Translations under genes and position numbers: made by a program | Assembly (NCBI GenBank): GCA_937873435.1 | Contig: CALMWM010000157.1 | Location: 1 to 5,632 of the forward strand | DNA length: 5,632 nt | Source: an uncultured Gallionellaceae bacterium | GTDB lineage: Bacteria > Pseudomonadota > Gammaproteobacteria > Burkholderiales > Sulfuricellaceae | Direction: 5' to 3' | The notes under the pieces: generated by a model | Databases searched by the model: none | What the model saw: the letters and a program-made list of their open reading frames with translations, nothing else | Told to the model about the DNA's origin: nothing | Shown: in pieces, positions 1 through 5,632 of the stretch | How positions within the stretch are numbered: position 1 is the stretch's first letter | How the letters are laid out: every line of letters begins with the position of its first letter

Positions 1-274
1 TCGGGGCGCAGCGCTTGCCGATGTCCGGGCCGGGCAACAGGGTGCCGTACATCAGGGTCTTGAAGCCGTAATGTTCGACCACCGAGGTGCGCGAGACTTT
101 TTTCATGAAGCCGGGGCGGAACACGCGCTTGATCGCACGCCCGGTGTGGTCGGGGCCGAGGCTGAACAGGAAAGTGGCGTTGGCCTGGTATTTCTGCAGC
201 AGTTCGACCAGGCGCGGCACGCCCTCGCGGGTGCCGCGATAGGTGTCGACGTCGATTTTGAGGGCTAATTTCAT
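1..274 (-). CDS. arnD: ArnD-like polysaccharide deacetylase-family deformylase, N-terminal part (cut by window edge)
   Basis: Only the first 91 residues are inside the window; the rest lies beyond position 1. The N-terminus reads MKLALKIDVDTYRGTREGVP, followed by a stretch ending in NATFLFSLGPDHTGRAIKR. The DVDTxRGTREG and ATFLFSLGPDHTGRA blocks are typical of ArnD, a NodB/polysaccharide deacetylase-type enzyme; the D-V-D of the first block is where this fold has its metal-binding aspartates. By family knowledge, ArnD removes the formyl group from 4-deoxy-4-formamido-L-arabinose-undecaprenyl phosphate at the inner membrane, before transfer of the amino sugar to lipid A. The ATG at 274 is chosen because it matches the family N-terminus. 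No Shine-Dalgarno sequence precedes it: the 12 nt upstream are ATTTCGACATCT and then the REP hairpin begins. It follows the ArnA-like gene on the same strand, which supports the assignment. The catalytic C-terminal half cannot be checked. Confidence 0.85.
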   Translation of the reverse strand, partial: MKLALKIDVDTYRGTREGVPRLVELLQKYQANATFLFSLGPDHTGRAIKRVFRPGFMKKVSRTSVVEHYGFKTLMYGTLLPGPDIGKRCAP

Positions 275-286
275 AGATGTCGAAAT

Positions 287-344
287 TGTAGGAGCGGCCC
301 ATGGCCGCGATAGAAAACAATCGCGGCCATGGGCCGCTCCTACA
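287..344. repeat. REPIN-like element: two inverted REP units forming a long perfect hairpin
   Basis: Two 25-nt arms (287-311 and 320-344) are perfect reverse complements, separated by the 8-nt loop AGAAAACA. Each arm starts from the outside with TGTAGGAGCGGCC and contains its own small palindrome GCGGCC-CAT-GGCCGC (294-308; mirrored at 323-337), ending in GCGAT next to the loop. The GTAGGAGCGGCC...GGCCGCGAT layout matches the widespread extragenic palindromic (REP) sequences of gamma- and betaproteobacteria, which are mobilised by RAYT (TnpA-REP) transposases. Two units in inverted orientation make a REPIN. It fills most of the gap between the ArnA-like gene (stop 3 nt away) and arnD (start 12 nt away). 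No clear target duplication flanks it. It is not a classical terminator, as no U-run follows on the minus strand. It may stabilise or attenuate the mRNA; that is inference. Confidence 0.85.
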
Positions 345-347
345 GGA

Positions 348-1391
348 TCATTCCACCAGTTTGCGTGCTTCCGCCACTTGGCCGCGATAGGCATCAAAGA
401 TGTGGCGCAGGGTGTCTGCCATCAACACTTGGGGTGCCCAGTCGAGTTCCTGCTTGGTGTTGTCGATTTTCGGCACGCGGTTCTGCACGTCCTGGTAGCC
501 CTTGCCGTAGTAGTCGCCGCTGGTGACTTCAACCATGTTGACCTTCTTGGCGGTATCGGCGTATTCCGGGTATTCCAGCGCCAGTTTCAACATCATCTGG
601 GCGAGTTCCTTGACCGAGTAGTTGTTGGTCGGGTTGCCGATGTTGTAGATCTTGCCGGTGGCGATGCCATCCTTGTTGGCGATGATCTTGATCAGCGCAT
701 CCACGCCATCCGAGACGTAGGTGTAGGAACGCTTGGCGAGGCCGCCGTCGACCAGCTTGATGTCTTCGCCGCGCACGATGTGGCCGAGGAACTGGGTGAT
801 CACGCGCGAGCTGCCTTCCTTGGCGGCGTTGATGTTGTCGAGTCCCGCCCCGACCCAGTTGAACGGGCGGAACAGGGTGAAGTTGAACTCGGTTTTCATC
901 GCGTAGGCCCAGATCACGCGATCCATCAACTGCTTGGAGCAAGAGTAGATCCAGCGCGGCTTGTTGATCGGGCCGAGCACCAGTTCGGAATTGTCCGGAT
1001 CGAATTCGCCGTCGCGGCACATCCCGTAGACTTCCGAAGTGGACGGGAAAATCAGGTGCTTGCCGTATTGAACGCACTGGCGCACGATCGGCAGGTTGGC
1101 CTCGAAGTCCAGCTCGAACACCTTGAGTGGATCCTTGACGTAGGTGGCCGGGGTGGCGATGGCGACCAGCGGCAGGATCACGTCGCATTTCTTGACGTGG
1201 TATTCGATCCACTCCTTGTTGATGGTGATGTCGCCTTCGAAGAAGTTGAAGCGCGGGTTGGCCATCAGGTCGGTGACGCGCTCGCTGTACATGTCCATGC
1301 CGTACACTTCCCAGTCGGTGGTGTCGAGGATGCGCTTGGAAAGGTGGTGGCCGATGAAGCCGTTCACGCCGAGAATCAAGACCTTTTTCAT
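348..1391 (-). CDS. Stand-alone ArnA-like UDP-glucuronate decarboxylase/dehydrogenase (NAD-dependent epimerase family)
   Basis: A 347-residue extended short-chain dehydrogenase/reductase matching the C-terminal half of bifunctional ArnA. That domain oxidises UDP-glucuronic acid at C4 with NAD+ and decarboxylates it to UDP-4-keto-pentose, the first committed step to UDP-4-amino-4-deoxy-L-arabinose. Visible features are the NAD-binding G8-x2-G11-x2-G14, the T118-S119-E120 of PSTSEVYG, the Y149-x3-K153 pair in WIYSCSKQLMDR and R305 in YQDVQNRVP. These align at a constant offset of 314 with the E. coli ArnA active-site residues T432/S433/E434, Y463, K467 and R619. The N-terminal formyltransferase domain of ArnA is absent, as in lineages where it is a separate gene. 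The ATG at 1391 has a good Shine-Dalgarno, AAGGAA, 5 nt upstream. An ArnD-like gene follows. The alternative reading is a related UDP-xylose synthase or generic epimerase; the residues fit ArnA better. Confidence 0.88.
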   Translation of the reverse strand: MKKVLILGVNGFIGHHLSKRILDTTDWEVYGMDMYSERVTDLMANPRFNFFEGDITINKEWIEYHVKKCDVILPLVAIATPATYVKDPLKVFELDFEANLPIVRQCVQYGKHLIFPSTSEVYGMCRDGEFDPDNSELVLGPINKPRWIYSCSKQLMDRVIWAYAMKTEFNFTLFRPFNWVGAGLDNINAAKEGSSRVITQFLGHIVRGEDIKLVDGGLAKRSYTYVSDGVDALIKIIANKDGIATGKIYNIGNPTNNYSVKELAQMMLKLALEYPEYADTAKKVNMVEVTSGDYYGKGYQDVQNRVPKIDNTKQELDWAPQVLMADTLRHIFDAYRGQVAEARKLVE

Positions 1392-1437
1392 TGTCGTTCC
1401 TTAAAAATTTAATATAAAAATCGGGATGTCGAGTGCG
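1392..1437 (-). promoter_or_regulatory. AT-rich spacer before the ArnA-like gene, possible weak promoter
   Basis: The 46 nt between tyrA and the ArnA-like gene include a markedly AT-rich run (1401-1420), read on the minus strand as TTTTTATATTAAATTTTTAA, directly before the AAGGAA ribosome binding site (1397-1402). This contrasts with the GC-rich coding DNA on both sides. A poor sigma70-like pair can be drawn: TTGTAA overlapping the tyrA stop codon and TTTTAT 18 nt further on, each with 4 of 6 consensus matches. This may give the lipid-modification genes their own transcription start, or only keep the ribosome binding site unstructured. No terminator hairpin is visible here, so read-through from tyrA is also likely. 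Confidence 0.25.
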
Positions 1438-2319
1438 TTACAAACCTTTGTCCACCGCCCACTTGCGCCTGGCCTGGCTGGCACTGTCGAATACCTGTTC
1501 CAGTCCTGTGCCATCGCGTTTTTCCAACATGCTGCGCAGGCGCGTCAACTGTGCCTGGTAGGCGTCCAGTTCGCCGAGCAGCGCGTCGCGGTTGGCGAGG
1601 CAGATGTCGCGCCACATTTCCGGGCTGCTGGCGGCAATCCGGGTGAAATCGCGAAAGCCGCTGGCGGCGTGGTGGAACATTTCTTCCGCGTTGGCCTTGG
1701 CGGCGATGTCGTCGACCAGTGCAAACGCCAGCAGGTGCGGCAAATGGCTGACCGCTGCGAACACGCTGTCGTGGTTGGCCGGCGTGGTGTGCGCGACATT
1801 CGCCCCGCAGGCGCGCCAGGCCGCACCGACTTTTTCCAGTGCCGCCGGGGTGTTTTCCGGCAGCGGGGTGAGCACTACGTTGCGCCCGCGATACAGATCG
1901 GCGCGCGCCGCCCTGGCGCCGCTGTGCTCGGCCCCGGCAATCGGGTGGCCGGGTACGAAGGATTCCAGGTGCTTGGGCAAAAACTCGCGCGCCAACGCCA
2001 CCACGTCCTGCTTGGTGCTGCCGGCGTCGGTGACCACGGTGCCTGCTTGCAGATGCGGGGCGATGTTTGCCATCACCGCGCCCATCTGGCCGACCGGCAT
2101 GGCGAGCAACACCAGGTCGGCATGATCCAACGCATCGGCGTTATCGCTGGCGATCCGGTCGATGGCGCGCAGTTCCAGTGCGGCACGGAGATTTTCCGGG
2201 CTGCGCCCGACCCCAACCACTTCGCCGACCGCGCCAGCCTCGCGCAAGGCGAGGGCGAACGAGCCGCCGATCAGGCCGACGCCGAATATCGCCAGTTTGC
2301 CGATGAGCGGATGGGTCAC
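1438..2319 (-). CDS. tyrA: Prephenate/arogenate dehydrogenase (TyrA)
   Basis: A 293-residue TyrA of the single-domain type, without chorismate mutase or ACT domain. It oxidatively decarboxylates prephenate (to 4-hydroxyphenylpyruvate) and/or L-arogenate (to tyrosine) in the cytoplasm. The Rossmann motif IFGVGLIGGS is at residues 11-20 (G13, G15, G18). The family blocks DAGSTK (98-103), GHPIAGAEHSG (124-134), HDSVFAAVSHLPH (183-195) and GFRDFTRIAASSPEMW (221-236) follow in the usual order. At the end of the second beta strand it reads GVGRS (36-40), with R39 where NAD-specific enzymes usually carry an acidic residue, so NADP use is possible. The start is a GTG at 2319. It is the only usable one, because the aroF stop codon lies in the same frame 12 nt upstream. 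No Shine-Dalgarno is visible, so translation probably depends on coupling to aroF. Confidence 0.93.
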   Translation of the reverse strand: MTHPLIGKLAIFGVGLIGGSFALALREAGAVGEVVGVGRSPENLRAALELRAIDRIASDNADALDHADLVLLAMPVGQMGAVMANIAPHLQAGTVVTDAGSTKQDVVALAREFLPKHLESFVPGHPIAGAEHSGARAARADLYRGRNVVLTPLPENTPAALEKVGAAWRACGANVAHTTPANHDSVFAAVSHLPHLLAFALVDDIAAKANAEEMFHHAASGFRDFTRIAASSPEMWRDICLANRDALLGELDAYQAQLTRLRSMLEKRDGTGLEQVFDSASQARRKWAVDKGL

Positions 2320-2331
2320 GGAGTGAAAGGC

Positions 2332-3348
2332 TTAGAGCGTGCGTCCGATCGCCCCGGCGATGGCGCCGAGCGTGACCATCAGGTTCTTCAGTTCCTGAGG
2401 AGTCAGTGCCTGGTCGGCATCGCACCAGGCATCGCATGGGCTGGGGTGCATTTCCACCAGCAGGCCGTCGGCACCGGCGGCGATGGCCGCTTGCGACAGC
2501 GCCGGCACCATCCAGGCTTTGCCGCCTGCATGGGACGGATCGACGATCACCGGCAGGTGGGTTTCCTTCTTCAGCACCGGAATCGCGGTGACGTCCAAGA
2601 CGTTGCGGTAAGCCTTCTCGAAAGTGCGGATACCGCGTTCGCAGAAAATGATGTTGTGGTTGCCACCGGCGGCGATGTATTCCGCTGACATCAGCCACTC
2701 GGAGATGGTGGCGGAGAGGCCGCGCTTGAGGATCACCGGGATGTTGAGCTTGCCGACTTCCTTGAGCAGGTCGAAATTCTGCATGTTGCGCGTGCCGATC
2801 TGGATCACGTCCACCCCGTATTCGAGGAAGGCATCGACGGTGCGCACGTCCATCAATTCGGTGACGATCGGCAGATTGTGCCTGTCGGCGGCTTTGCGGA
2901 ACATCGCCAGGCCTTCCACCCCGTGGCCCTGGAAGGCGTAGGGGCTGGTGCGCGGCTTGAAAGCGCCGCCGCGCATCATGTGACAGCCGGCGTCGAACAC
3001 TGCTTGAGCGGATTTTTCCATCTGGTCGTCGGTTTCCACCGAGCAGGGGCCGCCGATCACCTGGATCTGGTTGCCGCCCAGCTTGACGCCCTTGATGTCG
3101 ATGACGGTGTTTTCCTTGTGCCATTCGCGCGCCACGATCTTGTAGGGCTTGACGATGTTCATCGCCTGCTCGACGCCGGGCAGCGCGTCGACGGATTCTA
3201 TGTCGAGCTTGCGTTCGTCGCCGATACAGCCGATCACGGTGCGCTCGGTGCCACGGGAAATATTGACATCCAGCCCAAAGTCCTTGATGCGTTTTACTAC
3301 TCCTCCGATTTGCTCTTCGCTCGCATCGGGGTTCATTACGATAATCAT
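2332..3348 (-). CDS. aroF: 3-deoxy-7-phosphoheptulonate (DAHP) synthase, type I-beta, with N-terminal regulatory domain
   Basis: A 338-residue DAHP synthase catalysing the first shikimate pathway step: phosphoenolpyruvate plus erythrose 4-phosphate to DAHP. Residues 1 to about 70 form a ferredoxin-like N-terminal domain, as in the tyrosine-sensitive Thermotoga maritima enzyme, which has essentially the same length. The rest is the TIM-barrel catalytic domain. The expected metal ligands are visible: C102 in GGPCSVE, H273 in DPSHAGG, E299 in VEMHP and D310. The substrate loop GGAFKPRTSPYAFQG is at 127-141. The ATG at 3348 is chosen because it matches the family start MIIVMNPDAS and has GGAG 5 nt upstream; an in-frame start at 3459 would add 37 unrelated residues and overlap hisC. 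It lies 40 nt after hisC and 12 nt before tyrA. Feedback inhibition by tyrosine through the N-terminal domain is likely by homology, not shown here. Confidence 0.95.
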   Translation of the reverse strand: MIIVMNPDASEEQIGGVVKRIKDFGLDVNISRGTERTVIGCIGDERKLDIESVDALPGVEQAMNIVKPYKIVAREWHKENTVIDIKGVKLGGNQIQVIGGPCSVETDDQMEKSAQAVFDAGCHMMRGGAFKPRTSPYAFQGHGVEGLAMFRKAADRHNLPIVTELMDVRTVDAFLEYGVDVIQIGTRNMQNFDLLKEVGKLNIPVILKRGLSATISEWLMSAEYIAAGGNHNIIFCERGIRTFEKAYRNVLDVTAIPVLKKETHLPVIVDPSHAGGKAWMVPALSQAAIAAGADGLLVEMHPSPCDAWCDADQALTPQELKNLMVTLGAIAGAIGRTL

Positions 3349-3388
3349 GGTGACTCCAAAGTTTAAAAAATGTTTGGTAAAGCAGGGG

Positions 3389-4513
3389 CTATGTCGAGGC
3401 GCCCTGAATGACGTTTTCCAACGCCGATAAAAATATGCTGTTTTCCTGTTCCAACCCAATGGATACGCGCAAATACTCGGGCATCCCGTAATTGCCGACC
3501 GGGCGCACGATCACGCCCTTCCTGAGCAAGCTTTGATATATCGTGCTGGCGTTGCCCTGGTTCCCGGAAGGGATGCGGAAGGCCACGAAGTTACCGTAGG
3601 AGGGGATATACGACAGATTGAGGCGCTTGAAGCCTGTGGTGACCTGTTCCATGCCCTTGCGGTTGATTTCCAGGCACTCGTCGAGGAAGGCCTGGTCTTC
3701 CATCGCGGCAATCGCGGCGGCCTGCGCCAGGCTGTTAACGTTGAAGGGTTGACGCACGCGGTTGAGCATGTCGGCTACCAGCGCGCTCGCTATCGCGTAG
3801 CCGACGCGCAGTCCAGCCAAACCGTAGGCTTTGGAAAAAGTGCGGGTCACGACCAGGTTGGGGAAGCGCTTGATCCAGGCGATGCTATCCGAGCGCAGTT
3901 CTTCCGGCAGGTATTCGGTATAGGCTTCGTCGAGTACCACGATGACGCTTTCCGGGACGCGCTCGATCAGGGCCAGCAGTTCGTCGGGTTTCAGCAGGGT
4001 GCCGGTGGGGTTGTTGGGGTTGGCGATGAACAATACGCGGGTGTCGGAGGATATGGCCTCCAGCATGGCTTTCGGGTCGTGGCTGAAATTCTTCGCCGGC
4101 GCTTCGATGCCGCGCGCGCCGGTGGCCTGGGTGACTAGCGGGTACACGGCAAAGGCATGTTGCGCGTACACCGCCGAGCTTTGCGCGCTGAGGAAGGCGC
4201 GCGCCACCAGTTCCAGCACGTCGTTGGAGCCGTTGCCCAGTACGATCTGGTTGTGCGCCACGCCGAAGCGCTCGGACAGCGCGGATTTCAGCGCATAACC
4301 GTTGCCGTCTGGGTAACGGGCGATTTCCATGAACACGTTTTCGATAGCTGCCAAGGCGCGCGGGCTGGCGCCGAGCGGGTTTTCGTTGGAAGCGAGCTTG
4401 ACGATGTCGCTTTCGTCCAGGTCCATCTCGCGTGCCAGTTCCGAGATCGGTTTGCCGGGCGGGTAGGGGGCGATGGCGCGGACGTGTAAAGGGGCGAGTT
4501 CGCAAAGATCCAT
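3389..4513 (-). CDS. hisC: Histidinol-phosphate aminotransferase family, probably also aromatic aminotransferase
   Basis: A 374-residue fold-type I PLP aminotransferase of the HisC family. Recognisable blocks are KLASNENPLGASP (39-51), GNGSNDVLE (93-101), ANPNNPTGT (164-172), LDEAYTEY (194-201), the PLP lysine K228 in RTFSKAYGLAGLRVGY (224-239), and the carboxylate-binding R349 in EYLRVSIG. HisC converts imidazole-acetol phosphate to histidinol phosphate. Copies lying between pheA and tyrA in proteobacteria are thought to act mainly on phenylpyruvate, hydroxyphenylpyruvate or prephenate, so an aromatic role is inferred from context. The ATG at 4513 matches the family start. It follows the CheZ-like gene by 15 nt with only a weak Shine-Dalgarno (CGGAT). 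The stop is TAG. A separate hisC in the histidine operon would be expected if this one is dedicated to Phe/Tyr. Confidence 0.93.
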   Translation of the reverse strand: MDLCELAPLHVRAIAPYPPGKPISELAREMDLDESDIVKLASNENPLGASPRALAAIENVFMEIARYPDGNGYALKSALSERFGVAHNQIVLGNGSNDVLELVARAFLSAQSSAVYAQHAFAVYPLVTQATGARGIEAPAKNFSHDPKAMLEAISSDTRVLFIANPNNPTGTLLKPDELLALIERVPESVIVVLDEAYTEYLPEELRSDSIAWIKRFPNLVVTRTFSKAYGLAGLRVGYAIASALVADMLNRVRQPFNVNSLAQAAAIAAMEDQAFLDECLEINRKGMEQVTTGFKRLNLSYIPSYGNFVAFRIPSGNQGNASTIYQSLLRKGVIVRPVGNYGMPEYLRVSIGLEQENSIFLSALENVIQGAST

Positions 4514-4528
4514 GAAGTCGATCCGAAA

Positions 4529-5101
4529 TTAGAACAATTCGATGTCGTCGCCGGACGCCTGGTCTTGCGGTGCATTTTCCTTGCACAGCGCCAGGGCTTC
4601 GGCGATGCTGGCGCCGTTCAACATGGCGTCGAACATGATGCGTTCCGATTCCATGGTGTATTTTGAGCGGATTTTTTGCTGGATGGCGACCCATTCGGAA
4701 GGGTGGTACAGGCGCTTGGTGTCGGAGATTAATTCAGCCAGGCCGTCGATGCTGCGGCATACATGATCCATGCGCTGCACAAGGCGGTCGTAGAACTGGA
4801 ATGCCATGATGGCCTGCTGGACATGGTTGGATACGAAGGAGCTGTTGCTTTCGATGGTGGCGCGAATTTCCTGGCTGGCCGGGTCGCTGGGCAAATTCCG
4901 GGCGGCTTCGCCGATGGCTTGCAGCGAATTGAACATCGATGTGAACGACTCGGTCAGCACCGACACCGATTCGTCGCTGTCGCGCATCGCCATTTCGATC
5001 TGGCCGATGGCCAGGCCGAGCATCAGGATGGTTTCGCGCACCTGGCTCCAGTCGAGGTCGGGGGTGGCGGCAGTCGATTTGATTTTCACGTTCTTATCCA
5101 T
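4529..5101 (-). CDS. All-helical protein with CheZ-like D-x3-Q motif, function unknown
   Basis: A 190-residue soluble protein with no signal peptide or membrane segment. It appears almost wholly helical: two long amphipathic stretches (about 17-69 and 76-130), a further helical part (about 135-175), then a flexible polar linker (NAPQDQASG) and an acidic-hydrophobic end, DDIELF. The second long helix contains IMAFQFYDRLVQRMDHV (98-114). Its D105-x3-Q109 spacing and surroundings resemble the catalytic D143/Q147 of E. coli CheZ (QDFQDLTGQVIKRV). A bundle, linker and short C-terminal tail also recalls CheZ, whose C-terminus binds CheY. A role in dephosphorylating a response regulator is therefore possible but not proven; a helical chemotaxis-related protein of another kind is the alternative. 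The ATG at 5101 has a strong Shine-Dalgarno, GAGGAA, 5 nt upstream, overlapping the pheA stop codon, so it is co-expressed with the amino acid genes. Confidence 0.75.
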   Translation of the reverse strand: MDKNVKIKSTAATPDLDWSQVRETILMLGLAIGQIEMAMRDSDESVSVLTESFTSMFNSLQAIGEAARNLPSDPASQEIRATIESNSSFVSNHVQQAIMAFQFYDRLVQRMDHVCRSIDGLAELISDTKRLYHPSEWVAIQQKIRSKYTMESERIMFDAMLNGASIAEALALCKENAPQDQASGDDIELF

Positions 5102-5110
5102 GATTGTTCC

Positions 5111-5632
5111 TCATAACACCGCCACCGGGTAGGAGCCCAGTATTTTGATAAATGCTGCCTGGCCGGACAACTCTGCCAGCGCTTCGGCGATCCTGGTATC
5201 GTCGCGATGCCCTTCGATATCGACGAAGAATACATATTCCCAGATGCCCATGTGAGAGGGGCGGGATTCCAGTTTTGTCATGCTGACCTGATGCCTGGAA
5301 AGCGGCGACAGGAGTTCGTATACCGCACCGGGGCGGTTCTTGGCGGAAATCACCAGGGAGGTCTTGTCCTTGCCGGAGGGCGCGGCATCGTGGGTGCCGA
5401 TCACCAGGAAGCGTGTGGTGTTGTCGGGCTTGTCCTCGATATTTCCGGCCAGTTTCTCCAGGCCATAGATTTCCGCCGCCATTTCCCCCGCGATAGCCGC
5501 GACGGTTTCGTCTGCCGCCGCCAATCGTGCCGCCTCGGTATTGCTGATAACCACGATGCGTTCCACGCCAGGGAGGTTATGATTGAGCCATTCATGGCAT
5601 TGGGAAAAGGATTGGGCGTGGGAATAGACCCG
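5111..5632 (-). CDS. pheA: Prephenate dehydratase (chorismate mutase/prephenate dehydratase, P-protein), C-terminal part
   Basis: The last 173 residues of PheA; the start lies beyond the window edge, and the frame is open from position 5632. PheA converts prephenate to phenylpyruvate, and in fused P-proteins an N-terminal AroQ domain also makes prephenate from chorismate; that part cannot be seen. The visible fragment begins RVYSHAQSFSQCHEWL, the conserved dehydratase block around the HxQ motif. It continues through NTTRFLVIG, which holds the catalytic T-R-F motif (visible residues 73-75). The ACT regulatory domain follows, with the ligand-binding motifs NRPGAV and ESRPS (about 99-104 and 122-126), consistent with phenylalanine feedback inhibition. 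A GTG at 5566 lies inside the conserved dehydratase region and is not a start. The TGA stop lies 9 nt before the CheZ-like gene and overlaps that gene's Shine-Dalgarno. Confidence 0.96.
   Translation of the reverse strand, partial: RVYSHAQSFSQCHEWLNHNLPGVERIVVISNTEAARLAAADETVAAIAGEMAAEIYGLEKLAGNIEDKPDNTTRFLVIGTHDAAPSGKDKTSLVISAKNRPGAVYELLSPLSRHQVSMTKLESRPSHMGIWEYVFFVDIEGHRDDTRIAEALAELSGQAAFIKILGSYPVAVL

Noticed and set aside
287..344. The hairpin as a rho-independent terminator.
   Set aside because: Neither strand has a run of Ts immediately after the stem (CAATTTCG on the minus strand, GGATCATT on the plus strand), and the inner palindromes and GTAGGAGCGGCC signature point to a REP pair.
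243..1412. A 389-residue plus-strand open frame opposite the ArnA-like gene.
   Set aside because: The minus-strand frame encodes a protein with every ArnA active-site motif. The plus-strand product is rich in H, V, D and G without recognisable domains, as expected for the mirror frame of a GC-rich gene, and it runs through the REPIN.
1426..2688. A 420-residue plus-strand open frame spanning tyrA and part of aroF.
   Set aside because: It is antisense to two well-supported genes and crosses their junction. It has no domain resemblance and is explained by the codon bias of the minus strand.
3349..3388. The 40-nt hisC-aroF gap as a possible promoter or attenuator.
   Set aside because: It contains an A/T-rich patch and the aroF Shine-Dalgarno, but no convincing -35/-10 pair, hairpin or leader peptide could be found.
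3349..3459. An upstream ATG at 3459 that would lengthen AroF by 37 residues.
   Set aside because: The extra residues (starting MGWNRKTAYF) resemble nothing in the family and overlap the hisC end. The ATG at 3348 has a good Shine-Dalgarno and matches the usual start MIIVMNPDAS.
5111..5566. A GTG at 5566 as the start of a short ACT-domain protein.
   Set aside because: The frame continues upstream without a stop to the window edge and reads the conserved RVYSHAQSFSQC block of prephenate dehydratase, so this is the interior of pheA.

Overview
The window looks like chromosomal DNA of a proteobacterium, most likely a betaproteobacterium. The evidence is a moderately high GC content (judged by eye), the protein-level resemblance, and a pheA-hisC-tyrA gene order typical of the proteobacterial aromatic amino acid 'supraoperon'. 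A lineage near Nitrosomonadales/Gallionellaceae is a guess from the gene set. All seven genes lie on the minus strand, so transcription runs from position 5632 towards 1.

In transcription order, 5632 to 1438 is an aromatic amino acid block. It holds the 3' part of pheA (prephenate dehydratase with ACT domain), a 190-residue all-helical protein with a CheZ-like D-x3-Q motif, hisC (histidinol-phosphate/aromatic aminotransferase), aroF (type I-beta DAHP synthase) and tyrA (prephenate/arogenate dehydrogenase). Spacers are 9, 15, 40 and 12 nt, so a single operon is likely. Together these enzymes cover entry into the shikimate pathway (AroF), the two branches from prephenate (PheA, TyrA) and the transamination step (HisC).

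After a 46-nt AT-rich gap, 1391 to 1 holds two genes of the 4-amino-4-deoxy-L-arabinose (lipid A modification) type. The first is a stand-alone ArnA-like UDP-glucuronate decarboxylase/dehydrogenase without the formyltransferase domain. The second is the N-terminal part of an ArnD-like deformylase, cut by the window edge. The 73-nt gap between them is almost filled by a perfect inverted pair of REP units (a REPIN-like element).

Most of the window is ordinary, well-recognised metabolism. The points worth a second look are the CheZ-like gene inside an amino acid operon, the REPIN sitting where the arnD ribosome binding site should be, and the in-frame, SD-less junction between aroF and tyrA. I see no clearly new multi-gene system. 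No CRISPR array, tRNA, rRNA, transposase or convincing rho-independent terminator was found.
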